Assembly (NCBI GenBank): GCA_900129595.1
Contig: FQWG01000002.1
Coordinates: 434,001 to 498,000, forward strand
Source of the DNA: Flavobacterium frigidimaris
GTDB taxonomy: Bacteria > Bacteroidota > Bacteroidia > Flavobacteriales > Flavobacteriaceae
DNA length: 64,000 nucleotides
Direction: 5' to 3'
Positions within the stretch are counted from its first letter, which is position 1, and each line of letters begins with the position of its first letter. The translations under genes and the position numbers were made by a program. The notes under the pieces are model-generated. The model did not search any database and was not told where the DNA came from. It saw only the letters and a program-made list of their open reading frames with translations. This document shows, in pieces, positions 1-8,275 of this stretch.

Positions 1-459
1 ATTATTCTTAAACTTTACTATTTGCACAATGTCCCTAATTTGCGTAGAAAGCTTTACTCCCTCTTGGTAGTTTTCAAGAGCCTTACTAAAATTACCTCTT
101 TTCCATTCAGCCAGTCCCGCATAATTATACAGATAAGTTGTAAGTTGTACTTTATCGCGTGACTCAGGTATTTTTGCTAAATATTTTAATGCTAAGCTAT
201 ATTTCTCTTTCGATTTATTAGTATTTCCCTCTAGCTGAGTCAAATAAGACAATGCCGCATTTGCAAAAGCCAAATGCTTATTATTGTTAGATTTTGCCAT
301 CTGGTTAGCAAATACCATAGCACTATCTATATTGGCATTCGCCGTTAGACGAATTTTATCTTGTAATACTAAATACTCTTGTTCTGTCAAAGCATCTTTC
401 TGCTGAGAAATTGCGGAATTCAGAACAAAAAAGAATAAAAAGGAGATGATCAGCCTCAT
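1..459 (-). CDS. TPR protein, 5' part only (runs off left edge)
   Basis: An open frame of 153 codons starts with ATG at 459 and is still open at base 1, so only the N-terminus is in the window. It begins with a secretion signal (MRLIISFLFFFVLNSAISQQ) followed by helix pairs that read as tetratricopeptide units, for example LAEWKRGNFSKALENYQEG around residues 114-132. In flavobacteria such N-termini commonly precede a transmembrane helix and a histidine kinase or a DNA-binding domain, but that part is not visible, so the full function is unknown. It is transcribed away from the acyl-CoA dehydrogenase gene. Confidence 0.75.
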   Translation of the reverse strand, partial: MRLIISFLFFFVLNSAISQQKDALTEQEYLVLQDKIRLTANANIDSAMVFANQMAKSNNNKHLAFANAALSYLTQLEGNTNKSKEKYSLALKYLAKIPESRDKVQLTTYLYNYAGLAEWKRGNFSKALENYQEGVKLSTQIRDIVQIVKFKNN

Positions 460-573
460 TCATTTTGTTTTTTGAATCTCAAAAATAGCGCATATATTTT
501 CAATAAACTAAAATAATGTAGTGTTTATATTATTTTTCTTCTTTATCTGTTAAAAAAATATAACATTTTAACA

Positions 574-605
574 TTGTTTTGTTATATTTTTATTACGTAA
601 ATTTG
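574..605 (+). promoter_or_regulatory. Bacteroidota-type promoter of the acyl-CoA dehydrogenase gene
   Basis: A TTG at 574-576 and TAAATTTG at 598-605, 21 bases apart, match the Bacteroidota housekeeping pattern. The -7 box lies 22 bases before the ATG at 627. Confidence 0.55.
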
Positions 606-626
606 TTTTTGTAAAACTATCAAAAA

Positions 627-1805
627 ATGAAACCAGACTTATTTCAAGCTCCAGATTATTACAACCTAGATGATTTGCTGACAGACGAACATAAATTAGT
701 TCGCGAATCTGCTCGTGCATGGGTAAAAAGAGAAGTTTCTCCTATTATAGAAGAATATGCTCAAAAAGCTGAATTTCCAAAACAGATCATAAAAGGGCTT
801 GGAGAAATTGGAGGTTTCGGACCTTATATCCCTGTTGAATACGGAGGTGCCGGTTTAGACCAAATTTCATACGGCTTAATCATGCAGGAAATCGAACGTG
901 GTGATTCCGGTGTCAGATCGACCTCATCTGTTCAATCCTCATTGGTAATGTACCCCATCTGGAAGTATGGAACTGAAGAACAACGTATGAAATATTTACC
1001 CAAACTCGCTACAGGAGAATTCATGGGCTGTTTTGGCCTGACAGAGCCTGATCATGGTTCTGATCCGGGAAGTATGATTACTAATTTTAAAGACAAAGGC
1101 GATCATTATCTTTTAAATGGTGCCAAAATGTGGATCTCAAATGCCCCTTTTGCCGATATTGCTGTTGTTTGGGCAAAAGACGAAACAGGAAGAATTCACG
1201 GATTAATTGTTGAGCGTGGCATGGAAGGTTTTACAACTCCTGAAACGCACAATAAATGGTCACTTCGTGCCTCATCTACAGGAGAATTGATTTTTGATAA
1301 TGTGAAAGTTCCTAAAGAAAACCTTTTACCGAATAAATCCGGATTAGGCGCACCTCTTGGATGCCTGGATTCTGCTCGTTACGGGATTGCCTGGGGAGCA
1401 ATAGGAGCTGCAATGGACTGTTATGATACTGCCTTACGATATGCCAAAGAAAGAATTCAGTTTGGGAAACCAATTGGAGGAACTCAATTACAGCAAAAGA
1501 AATTAGCCGAAATGATTACTGAAATCACAAAAGCGCAATTATTGACCTGGCGTTTAGGCGTTTTGAGAAATGAAGGAAAAGCCACAACGGCACAAATCTC
1601 AATGGCAAAACGTAATAATGTAGATATGGCAATTCATATTGCCCGTGAAGCCAGACAAATGTTAGGCGGAATGGGGATAACGGGCGAATATTCGATTATG
1701 CGTCACATGATGAACCTCGAAAGCGTTATTACTTATGAAGGAACTCATGACATTCATTTATTGATTACGGGAATGGATGTAACTGGAATTCCAGCTTTTA
1801 AATAG
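627..1805 (+). CDS. gcdH: glutaryl-CoA dehydrogenase (acyl-CoA dehydrogenase family)
   Basis: A cytoplasmic FAD enzyme expected to oxidise and decarboxylate glutaryl-CoA to crotonyl-CoA in lysine and tryptophan breakdown. The 392-residue length and the all-family layout (helical N-terminus, central beta domain, helical C-terminus) are normal. The FAD-binding loop FGLTEPDHGSDPGSM is present. The catalytic base Glu371 sits in YEGTHDIH, the position and context of Glu370 in human GCDH. Arg97 in GVRSTSSVQSS matches the glutaryl-carboxylate-binding arginine of that subfamily, which separates it from ordinary short-chain acyl-CoA dehydrogenases. It is a single gene with its own promoter and a strong terminator. 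Confidence 0.9.
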   Translation: MKPDLFQAPDYYNLDDLLTDEHKLVRESARAWVKREVSPIIEEYAQKAEFPKQIIKGLGEIGGFGPYIPVEYGGAGLDQISYGLIMQEIERGDSGVRSTSSVQSSLVMYPIWKYGTEEQRMKYLPKLATGEFMGCFGLTEPDHGSDPGSMITNFKDKGDHYLLNGAKMWISNAPFADIAVVWAKDETGRIHGLIVERGMEGFTTPETHNKWSLRASSTGELIFDNVKVPKENLLPNKSGLGAPLGCLDSARYGIAWGAIGAAMDCYDTALRYAKERIQFGKPIGGTQLQQKKLAEMITEITKAQLLTWRLGVLRNEGKATTAQISMAKRNNVDMAIHIAREARQMLGGMGITGEYSIMRHMMNLESVITYEGTHDIHLLITGMDVTGIPAFK

Positions 1806-1839
1806 TAAACAACTATTAAAATATATACAAAATCAATAT

Positions 1840-1869
1840 AAAAAGCTTCTTCTAACCGAGAAGCTTTTT
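1840..1869 (+). terminator. hairpin terminator after gcdH
   Basis: An 11-bp stem, AAAAAGCTTCT / AGAAGCTTTTT with an 8-base loop, ends in a T-run. Its last base is the first base of the next gene's TATATTTG box. Confidence 0.75.
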
Positions 1870-1876
1870 ATATTTG
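1869..1876 (+). promoter_or_regulatory. -7 box of the DUF3050 gene
   Basis: TATATTTG matches TAnnTTTG and lies 17 bases before the ATG at 1893. No clear TTG -33 box is seen, because that position is occupied by the terminator stem of the previous gene. Confidence 0.5.
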
Positions 1877-1892
1877 CACAAAATTTACTAAA

Positions 1893-2675
1893 ATGAATAT
1901 TGAAACTATACACAATAGCATTCAACCTCAAAAAGATCAACTTTTACAACATTCTTTATACAATAAAATCCAGAGTATTGATGATTTACATAGCTTCTTA
2001 GAAAGCCATGTCTTTGCTGTTTGGGATTTTATGTCGCTACTAAAAGCTTTACAGGCTAAACTTACTTGTACAACAACTCCCTGGTTTGCTACAAAAAACC
2101 CGGAAACAAGATATTTAATCAATGAGATTGTTCTTGCCGAAGAAACAGATTTAAGCATCGACGGAAGAAGACAAAGTCATTACGAAATGTACATCGAAGC
2201 AATGGAAGATTGTGGTGCGGATATCAACGGAATTAACAATTTTTTATCTGAAGTAAATTCACTTCATAATATATTTGTTGCCATAAAACAAAGCGCATTA
2301 CATCCTAATACAAAAGCATTTCTTGACTTTACCTTTAGAGTTATCGAAGAAGGAAAACCTCACGAAATTGCCGCTGCATTTACTTTTGGAAGAGAAGATT
2401 TGATACCAAGTATGTTTACTGCGATCCTGAAAAATTTTCAAAAAAACTTACCTGAAGTCGATTTGAGTAAATTGCTTTATTATTTTGAAAGGCATATCGA
2501 ATTAGATGCTGATGAACACGGGCCAATGGCGATGCAAATGATCTCAGATTTATGCGAAGATGATGCTCAGAAATGGAAAGAAGTAGAAGAAATTTCGATC
2601 CTGGCATTAGAAAAACGAATTGGACTATGGAATGCGATTGAAGAAGAAATTCTAATGAAAGCGGAAATGGCATAA
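1893..2675 (+). CDS. DUF3050 protein (haem-oxygenase-like fold)
   Basis: The 260-residue protein has no signal peptide or membrane segment and fits the DUF3050 family in length. It contains HVFAVWDFMSLLKALQ (residues 39-54), a segment typical of haem-oxygenase-like helical bundles, then NEIVLAEETD (78-87), SHYEMYIEAME (95-105), GKPHEIAAAFTFGRED and a late FERHIELDADEHG. The spaced Glu and His residues on successive helices resemble the ligands of haem-oxygenase-like diiron oxidases, but that assignment is inference. No substrate can be named. It stands alone between a terminator and a lipoprotein gene. Confidence 0.75.
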   Translation: MNIETIHNSIQPQKDQLLQHSLYNKIQSIDDLHSFLESHVFAVWDFMSLLKALQAKLTCTTTPWFATKNPETRYLINEIVLAEETDLSIDGRRQSHYEMYIEAMEDCGADINGINNFLSEVNSLHNIFVAIKQSALHPNTKAFLDFTFRVIEEGKPHEIAAAFTFGREDLIPSMFTAILKNFQKNLPEVDLSKLLYYFERHIELDADEHGPMAMQMISDLCEDDAQKWKEVEEISILALEKRIGLWNAIEEEILMKAEMA

Positions 2676-2742
2676 AAACCAAGACAAGTTATTTAACGTA
2701 ACTATTTGTTTAGAATGAACCGAAACTTAATTTATTTAAATT

Positions 2743-3510
2743 ATGAAACCGCATTGCAAACAAATAGTTATTGTTATTCTCTCTCTATTTCTTTTAAGCT
2801 GTAACGCCGAAGATAGCGCTCCAAAAATTCCCGTTACGCCAACATTACCTGTTCTCCCTCCTGTAACACAAGTTCCCACTACCCCAATTTCCGGCTCTGT
2901 AAAGTATTTGGCTCTAGGAGACAGTTATACCATAGGTCAGAGTGTTTGTGAGACCTGCCGCTTTCCTGAACAGCTAAAAACGATCCTGAAAGCAACCTAT
3001 CCCCAAACGAATCTCTCATTAAAAGTAATTGCCCAAACAGGCTGGACGACTTCTAACTTAATCACTGCTATAAACAACGAAAATCCGGATTCTAACTATG
3101 ATTTAGTCACATTATTAATTGGTGTAAACAATCAATATCAGGGCAAAGATTTTTCAGTTTATGAAAAAGAATTTCCTGTTTTATTAAACAAAGCGATCGA
3201 ATTGGCAAAAGGTGATAAAAAAAATGTAATTGTCCTCTCTATTCCTGATTATGCATATACTCCCTTCGCTTCTAATTATGGAGAAGCAAACCGGATGACA
3301 ATATCTACCGAAATAAATCAATACAATACATTTGCCGAGAATACATGCACAAAAAATGGTGTTAGCTTTATTTCGATAACAGATATTACGCGCCAAGGGC
3401 TCAGCAATCGTAATTTAGTTGCTCCAGACGGCTTACATCCGTCAGAAATAGCTTATAAAATGTTTATTGACTGCATTTTCCCTAAAGTAAAAATGATTTT
3501 GCAGGATTAA
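2743..3510 (+). CDS. SGNH/GDSL hydrolase lipoprotein
   Basis: A 255-residue secreted esterase-type protein. A short hydrophobic signal ends in the lipobox FLLSC with Cys20, so it is probably anchored in a membrane by lipidation, followed by a proline-rich tether (residues 28-50). Block I is ALGDSYTIGQ with nucleophile Ser61, block III is LIGVNNQYQG, and block V is PDGLHPSEIA carrying the Asp and His of the catalytic dyad. The usual GxND of block III reads GVNN here, so the oxyanion-hole Asn is retained but the Asp is changed. The substrate (acyl ester of lipid or carbohydrate) is not evident. Confidence 0.85.
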   Translation: MKPHCKQIVIVILSLFLLSCNAEDSAPKIPVTPTLPVLPPVTQVPTTPISGSVKYLALGDSYTIGQSVCETCRFPEQLKTILKATYPQTNLSLKVIAQTGWTTSNLITAINNENPDSNYDLVTLLIGVNNQYQGKDFSVYEKEFPVLLNKAIELAKGDKKNVIVLSIPDYAYTPFASNYGEANRMTISTEINQYNTFAENTCTKNGVSFISITDITRQGLSNRNLVAPDGLHPSEIAYKMFIDCIFPKVKMILQD

Positions 3511-3540
3511 CTGAAAAACGTTTATCGAAAAAATATTCCT

Positions 3541-3548
3541 TAATTTTG
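3541..3548 (+). promoter_or_regulatory. -7 box upstream of the isochorismatase-like gene
   Basis: TAATTTTG matches TAnnTTTG and lies 31 bases before the ATG at 3580. It probably serves both this gene and the AraC gene 12 bases behind it. Confidence 0.45.
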
Positions 3549-3579
3549 TAAAACGCCAAAAACAGATTAAAAGAATGTC

Positions 3580-4122
3580 ATGCAATTAAGAGCTGAAGAA
3601 TTAATAGTAATAATTGATCCACAAAAAGACTTTACGGATACTGAAGGCGCTTATGCGAAAAATCACACTATTAGTCAAATACAAGAAGTTAAAGCACGAA
3701 TAAATAAGTTAACAAAACGATTAAACAAGAGTAGAGTTGTAATTATCTATTCAAATTATCAGAAAGACCAATTCGGAGACGGAATTTCGATGTGCATTGA
3801 AGGAACAGAAGGTCATGAAATTGACATCTTCCTGTATGATTTCAGGTTAATCTCGAAAACACAACACAGTAGTTTTTCATCAGAAGAATTTAAAACTTAT
3901 CTAAAGGAGAATTCCATTCGTTCTCTTCTATTATGCGGCTTTCTGGCAGAATATTGCATCAGACAAACTGCCATTGATGCTCTGGAAAACGGATATAATG
4001 TAACACTTCTGCAAGAATTTATCGCAACCGGAGATGATGTACAACACAGGAAACAAGATATGTTGTCTGATCTGGAAAGCAAAGGAGCAATAACAATTGA
4101 TGACACTTTCGATTGTATATAA
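3580..4122 (+). CDS. isochorismatase-family cysteine hydrolase
   Basis: A 180-residue cytoplasmic hydrolase of the isochorismatase/nicotinamidase fold. The catalytic triad is visible: Asp13 in IIDPQKDF, Lys93 in ISKTQHSSF, and Cys126 in GFLAEYCIRQTA. The Cys context (EYC-x-x-x-T-A) is the family signature. The substrate cannot be read from the sequence; nicotinamide, isochorismate and other amides are all possible. It is followed after only 12 bases by an AraC-type regulator and then by a nitrilase-family amidohydrolase, so a role in using an amide or nitrogen compound is plausible but inferred. Confidence 0.8.
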   Translation: MQLRAEELIVIIDPQKDFTDTEGAYAKNHTISQIQEVKARINKLTKRLNKSRVVIIYSNYQKDQFGDGISMCIEGTEGHEIDIFLYDFRLISKTQHSSFSSEEFKTYLKENSIRSLLLCGFLAEYCIRQTAIDALENGYNVTLLQEFIATGDDVQHRKQDMLSDLESKGAITIDDTFDCI

Positions 4123-4134
4123 TAACAGTTAATC

Positions 4135-4959
4135 ATGCAGGTTTTACCATCAAAAGAATTAGCGCCGTATATAAAACATTATCTTTTTTTAGACAATGCG
4201 GCTACTGATATACAGAAACTCCGTTTGTTTTCTGATGGTAATACGGGTATTGTATTTTCTTTAAAAAGTAAACTGATTTCAGACTTTAGTGACTATAAAG
4301 TAAAAAGCTATTTGCCTGATTCTTTTTTATACGGACAACTCAATGGTTTTAAAGACATATATTCAGACAATGCAATCACATTGATCATTGTCGTTTTTCA
4401 GCCTGACGGAATACATCAGCTATTAGGAATTCCTGCTAATGAATTTCACGATTCTATTATTGACATTCACGATGTATTTGATCGAGAAGGCCTGGATCTT
4501 CAGGAAAAACTATCAGAAGAGATTAATAATCAGCAAAGAATTGAATTACTGAATCAGTTTTTCAGAAATCTGATTACCGAAAAATCACCATCTGATGATC
4601 TAATTATAAAAAGTTCATTGACTTTTATTATTACCAATAAAGGCTATTTTTCTCTACAGCAATTAGTTGATCATACAGGTTATACAGAAAGACATCTGGA
4701 AAGAAAATTCAAAGAATGCATCGGATTAAGTCCAAAAAAATTTGGTAACGTTATACGGCTGCATCATTTCCTAAAATTACTAAAAGACAAATCTGATACT
4801 GCCAATCTGACTACGATTTGTTATGATGCAGGATTTTCAGACCAGTCACATCTGATCAAAGAATTCAGGAAGCATACCGGAATATCGCCCAGAGCATATT
4901 TATATACTACCGGAAAATTAACCAATAATCTTATCAAAACATTCCCTGATACATTTTAA
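4135..4959 (+). CDS. AraC-family transcriptional regulator
   Basis: The 274-residue protein has an N-terminal sensing domain of the DUF6597 type (MQVLPSKELAPYIKHYLFL) and a C-terminal AraC double helix-turn-helix at about residues 160-260. The second HTH carries the family hallmark CYDAGFSDQSHLIKEFRKHTG followed by SPRAY. It starts 12 bases after the isochorismatase-like gene and is probably cotranscribed with it. It may control that gene and the amidohydrolase behind it; the inducer is unknown. Confidence 0.85.
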   Translation: MQVLPSKELAPYIKHYLFLDNAATDIQKLRLFSDGNTGIVFSLKSKLISDFSDYKVKSYLPDSFLYGQLNGFKDIYSDNAITLIIVVFQPDGIHQLLGIPANEFHDSIIDIHDVFDREGLDLQEKLSEEINNQQRIELLNQFFRNLITEKSPSDDLIIKSSLTFIITNKGYFSLQQLVDHTGYTERHLERKFKECIGLSPKKFGNVIRLHHFLKLLKDKSDTANLTTICYDAGFSDQSHLIKEFRKHTGISPRAYLYTTGKLTNNLIKTFPDTF

Positions 4960-4998
4960 AATGTCGGTTTTATACAATTTATAGCCTTTTCTGCATAC

Positions 4999-5006
4999 TA
5001 CTTTTG
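4999..5006 (+). promoter_or_regulatory. -7 box upstream of the amidohydrolase gene
   Basis: TACTTTTG matches TAnnTTTG and lies 23 bases before the ATG at 5030. No convincing -33 TTG was found. Confidence 0.45.
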
Positions 5007-5029
5007 ATTTTCAATTAATAGCACACAAT

Positions 5030-5989
5030 ATGAAAAATCTAAAAGTAGCCACGGCGCAATTTGAAAATAAAAGCGTTGACAAAAATTATAATTTAGCTGT
5101 AATCGAAAGACTTGCTGAAAAAGCAGCCAAACAAGGTTGTGATGTAATTTCGTTTCACGAATGTTCGATAACCGGATATACTTTTGCAAGGCATTTATCG
5201 AAAGACCAAATGCTGGAGCTGGCCGAAATTATCCCAACTGGTGAAAGCATCTTAAAGCTTACTGAAATTGCCCAAAAAAATGATATCGTACTCTTGGCAG
5301 GGCTTTTTGAAAAAGATGAAAACGATAATTTATTCAAAGCTTATGTTTGTGTTGATAAAAATGGTCTGGTGGCCAAATACAGGAAACTGCATCCGTTTAT
5401 TAATCCTTATCTCACGCCGGGAGATCGTTATTGCATCTTTGAAATTAAGGGTTGGAAATGTGGTATTCTAATTTGTTACGACAATAACATCATCGAAAAC
5501 GTGCGTGCAACAAAGCTTCTTGGCGCCGATATTATTTTCATGCCACACGTTACCATGTGCACACCTTCTACCAGACCAGGCGCTGGTTTCGTTGCGCCGG
5601 AACTTTGGGAAAACCGTGAGGCCGATCCCACTTCTTTACGACTGGAATTCGACGGAATGAAAGGTCGCGACTGGTTAATGAAATGGCTGCCGGCAAGAGC
5701 TTATGATAACGCGATTTATGCTGTATTTTCGAATCCGATTGGTATGGATGACGATCAGCTAAAAAATGGCTGTTCTATGATTGTGGATCCATTTGGAGAT
5801 ATTCTGGCAGAATGCCGTTCTTTTGATGACTCTTTTGCAACTGCAATAATTACTCCTGAAAAATGCATTCAGGCGGGAGGAAACCGTTATATAAAAGCAA
5901 GAAGACCAGAATTATACCGCGATATTATTGGTCAGGATCACAAATCCGAACAAAATGTAGTCTGGCTGAACTCTGACGAAAAAAGTTAA
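5030..5989 (+). CDS. carbon-nitrogen hydrolase (nitrilase superfamily)
   Basis: A 319-residue cytoplasmic amidase of the nitrilase superfamily. The Glu-Lys-Cys triad is intact: Glu44 in FHECSITGY, Lys119 in YRKLHPF and Cys149 in GILICYDNN. The Glu-Lys-Cys fold hydrolyses C-N bonds of amides or carbamoyl compounds; the residues after the Cys (YDNNIIEN) do not identify a known subfamily to me. The region after the Cys contains an extended loop (GAGFVAPELWENRE) that could shape the substrate pocket. It follows an AraC regulator and has its own promoter. Confidence 0.85.
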   Translation: MKNLKVATAQFENKSVDKNYNLAVIERLAEKAAKQGCDVISFHECSITGYTFARHLSKDQMLELAEIIPTGESILKLTEIAQKNDIVLLAGLFEKDENDNLFKAYVCVDKNGLVAKYRKLHPFINPYLTPGDRYCIFEIKGWKCGILICYDNNIIENVRATKLLGADIIFMPHVTMCTPSTRPGAGFVAPELWENREADPTSLRLEFDGMKGRDWLMKWLPARAYDNAIYAVFSNPIGMDDDQLKNGCSMIVDPFGDILAECRSFDDSFATAIITPEKCIQAGGNRYIKARRPELYRDIIGQDHKSEQNVVWLNSDEKS

Positions 5990-6027
5990 AACTACTATTT
6001 TATCAGACTTAAAGCGAATGAAAGATT

Positions 6028-6035
6028 TACCTTTG
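6028..6035 (+). promoter_or_regulatory. -7 box that decides the GNAT start
   Basis: TACCTTTG lies downstream of an in-frame ATG at 6018 and 33 bases upstream of the ATG at 6069. If it is a real -7 box, the 6018 codon is untranscribed and 6069 is the start. Confidence 0.4.
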
Positions 6036-6068
6036 CAGGATTCATTAATCTACAGAATACCTTTAATA

Positions 6069-6575
6069 ATGGAATTTTTTAAAACTACAAATGATGATAT
6101 CGATGCCGTTTTCGATATTTACAATCAAGCTACATCGTATCAAAAAACAGTCAACAATAAAAGCTGGAGAGGTTTTGAAAGAGCCCTTATAGAAAAAGAA
6201 ATTGCTGAAGATCGTCATTTTATAATCAAAGAAGAAAACGAAGTTGCCTGTACATTTGTGCTTACTTTTAATGATTTGATTATCTGGAAAGAGGCCAGCA
6301 AAGATCCTGCAGTATATCTTCATCGTATTGCTACAAACCCAAAATTCAGAGGACAATCGTATGTCAAAAAAATCATCGAATGGGTAAAAGTATACGCCAG
6401 AGAAAACAATAAAGAATACATTCGTCTAGACACACACAGCGGCAACGAAAGAATAAATAAATATTACACAAGTTGTGGTTTCGACTATAAAGGAATCAGT
6501 ACTATCGAATGGACAAGCGAATTACCGGAGCATTATAAAGAAGGTTCTTTTAGTTTGTTTGAGATTAAGCTTTAG
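6069..6575 (+). CDS. GNAT-family N-acetyltransferase
   Basis: The start at 6069 gives 168 residues beginning MEFFKTTNDDIDAVFDIYN, which is the normal beginning of a GNAT fold; the in-frame ATG at 6018 adds 17 residues that do not fit the family and lies upstream of a promoter box. The acetyl-CoA-binding motif A region is HRIATNPKFRGQSYVKKIIE, with R-G-Q in place of the classic R-x-x-G-x-A. The motif B part is RLDTHSGNERINKYYTSCGF, ending in the usual Y-x-x-x-GF. It acetylates an amine of an unknown substrate. A strong terminator follows. Confidence 0.8.
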   Translation: MEFFKTTNDDIDAVFDIYNQATSYQKTVNNKSWRGFERALIEKEIAEDRHFIIKEENEVACTFVLTFNDLIIWKEASKDPAVYLHRIATNPKFRGQSYVKKIIEWVKVYARENNKEYIRLDTHSGNERINKYYTSCGFDYKGISTIEWTSELPEHYKEGSFSLFEIKL

Positions 6576-6599
6576 AATCCTTTTGCTTAAAAACACAAA

Positions 6600-6632
6600 C
6601 CCCCTTGTAAATCAATTTTTACAAGGGGTTTT
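6600..6632 (+). terminator. hairpin terminator after the GNAT gene
   Basis: An 11-bp stem CCCCTTGTAAA / TTTACAAGGGG (6601-6611 and 6618-6628) with a 6-base loop is followed by TTTT. Confidence 0.75.
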
Positions 6633-6763
6633 AATTTATAGCTACATTTAAAAAATAAGAAAAAACTTAAACTAAAAAATACTGCCTTTTGAGTGTTGTC
6701 GCTATTTTTAGATTATAAATTCACTTATTAAATTTAAAGCAAAGACATTAAATTCAGTTAGTC

Positions 6764-6771
6764 TATATTTG
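6764..6771 (+). promoter_or_regulatory. -7 box of the histidine kinase gene
   Basis: TATATTTG matches TAnnTTTG. A GTG at 6779 would begin almost on the expected transcript start, whereas the ATG at 6791 leaves a short leader, so the box favours the later start. Confidence 0.5.
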
Positions 6772-6790
6772 GACAAATGTGTGCGAAAAC

Positions 6791-8275
6791 ATGACCAAAA
6801 AAAAGATTACTCCCTCTGATACTACAGCTTTTCCTGACAGGACTAAAACAAATTATAATGATGAATTATTGCTTGTTAATAAAAGGCTTGCGCAGCAAAT
6901 AGAAGAACGAAAAAAACGTGCCGCAGAATTAGTTATTGCAAATGCAGAACTGGCATATCAAAATGATGAAAAGGAAAAGAGGGCTGCCGAATTGGTCATT
7001 GCAAACAGAGAATTGGCGTATCAGAACAAAGAGAAGCAAAAACGGGCAGACGAACTGAGTATTGCGAATTCTGAACTGCTTTTTCAAAATAAAGAAAAAG
7101 AAAAACGTGCAGCTGAACTGGTTATTGCCAATGCTGAACTGGCGTATCAAAACCAGGAAAAAGAGAATCGTGCTGCTGAACTTGTCATCGCAAACTCAGA
7201 ACTGGCCTATCAAAACAAGGAAAAACAAAAACGAGCAGATGAATTAAGTATTGCCAATTCTGAACTGCTTTTTCAAAATAAAGAAAAGGAAAAACGTGCG
7301 GCTGAACTGGTCATTGCCAATGCTGAACTGGCGTATCAAAACCAGGAAAAAGAAAATCGTGCTGCTGAACTTGTTATTGCCAATAAAGAATTAAGGTTTC
7401 AAAATAAAGAAAAGGAAAGACGTGCGGCTGAACTTATAATCGCCAACAAAGAACTCGCTTATCAAAACAGAGAAAAAGAAAAACGCGCCGCAGAGCTTCT
7501 CATAGCTAATGCAGAACTTACTTTTCAGAACAATGAAAAAGAAAAACGTGCTGCTGAATTGATTCTTGCCAACAACGAACTCGAAGCTTTTACCTATATA
7601 TCCAGTCATCATCTTCAGGAACCTTTACGAAAAATACAGGTTTTTTCAGACCGGATTACTACTGACGAATATCAGAACTTAACAGAAAAAGGAAAATATT
7701 ATTTTGATCGTATAGAGGTTTCTGCCTCACACATGCAATCGCTAATAAATGATCTGTTAACGTATTCCAGAACAAGTGTAACCGAAAAGAAATTTGAAAA
7801 CACAAATCTTAATGACATTATCAATACTGTAACTGAAGATTTAAAAGAAGAAATAATACTCAAAAAAGCCGTTGTCGAAGTATCAGGAGATTGTAATGCC
7901 GTTATAATACCATCACAATTTTACCAATTAATATGCAACTTAATTAGTAATTCGCTTAAATTTTCAACAAAGGAAAAAGCGCCTCATATTACTATAAAAA
8001 GTTTGTACACCAAACCAAAATCAAAAAAAAATCCTTCATCAGCAGATTATTGCCATATTATAATTACTGACAATGGTATTGGATTTGATCCACAATTCGA
8101 AAGCCGTATCTTCGAAATGTTCCAGCAGCTTAATAACAAGACTGATTATAAAGGAACCGGAATTGGGCTGGCAGTTGTCAAAAAAATTGTAGAAAACCAT
8201 AACGGAATTATTACAGCGACTGGTAAATTACACCACGGAGCTAAATTTGACATTTATATTCCTATAATACAATAG
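6791..8275 (+). CDS. soluble sensor histidine kinase with 21-residue coiled-coil repeats
   Basis: Start ATG 6791 (494 residues) is preferred to an in-frame GTG at 6779. There is no signal peptide or membrane segment. Residues 43-252 are ten tandem 21-residue units of the type RAAELVIANAELAYQNKEKEK, with a partial eleventh that runs straight into the dimerisation helix: three heptads each, so a continuous coiled coil. The HisKA box SSHHLQEPLRKIQ carries the probable phosphoacceptor His273. The ATPase domain has an N box (CNLISNSLKF), G1 (DNGIGFDP), F (IFEMFQQL) and G2 (GTGIGLAVV). No PAS, GAF or response-regulator domain is seen and no regulator gene adjoins it, so its input and target are unknown. 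Confidence 0.88.
   Translation: MTKKKITPSDTTAFPDRTKTNYNDELLLVNKRLAQQIEERKKRAAELVIANAELAYQNDEKEKRAAELVIANRELAYQNKEKQKRADELSIANSELLFQNKEKEKRAAELVIANAELAYQNQEKENRAAELVIANSELAYQNKEKQKRADELSIANSELLFQNKEKEKRAAELVIANAELAYQNQEKENRAAELVIANKELRFQNKEKERRAAELIIANKELAYQNREKEKRAAELLIANAELTFQNNEKEKRAAELILANNELEAFTYISSHHLQEPLRKIQVFSDRITTDEYQNLTEKGKYYFDRIEVSASHMQSLINDLLTYSRTSVTEKKFENTNLNDIINTVTEDLKEEIILKKAVVEVSGDCNAVIIPSQFYQLICNLISNSLKFSTKEKAPHITIKSLYTKPKSKKNPSSADYCHIIITDNGIGFDPQFESRIFEMFQQLNNKTDYKGTGIGLAVVKKIVENHNGIITATGKLHHGAKFDIYIPIIQ
6917..7591 (+). repeat. 63-bp tandem repeats within the kinase gene
   Basis: Ten full units and one partial unit of 63 bp begin at 6917, 6980, 7043 and every 63 bases to 7547. 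Units 2-4 (6980-7168) and units 5-7 (7169-7357) form a 189-bp higher-order duplication: units 3 and 6 encode the same peptide, as do units 4 and 7, and units 2 and 5 differ by one residue. The DNA copies have diverged mostly at synonymous sites. Confidence 0.92.

Noticed and set aside
6018..6068. Upstream ATG extending the GNAT protein by 17 residues
   Set aside because: The added residues do not fit the family and a TAnnTTTG box lies downstream of this ATG.
6917..7591. Repeat array considered as CRISPR or phase-variable tract
   Set aside because: The units are 63 bp, all coding in one frame with diverged copies and no spacers.
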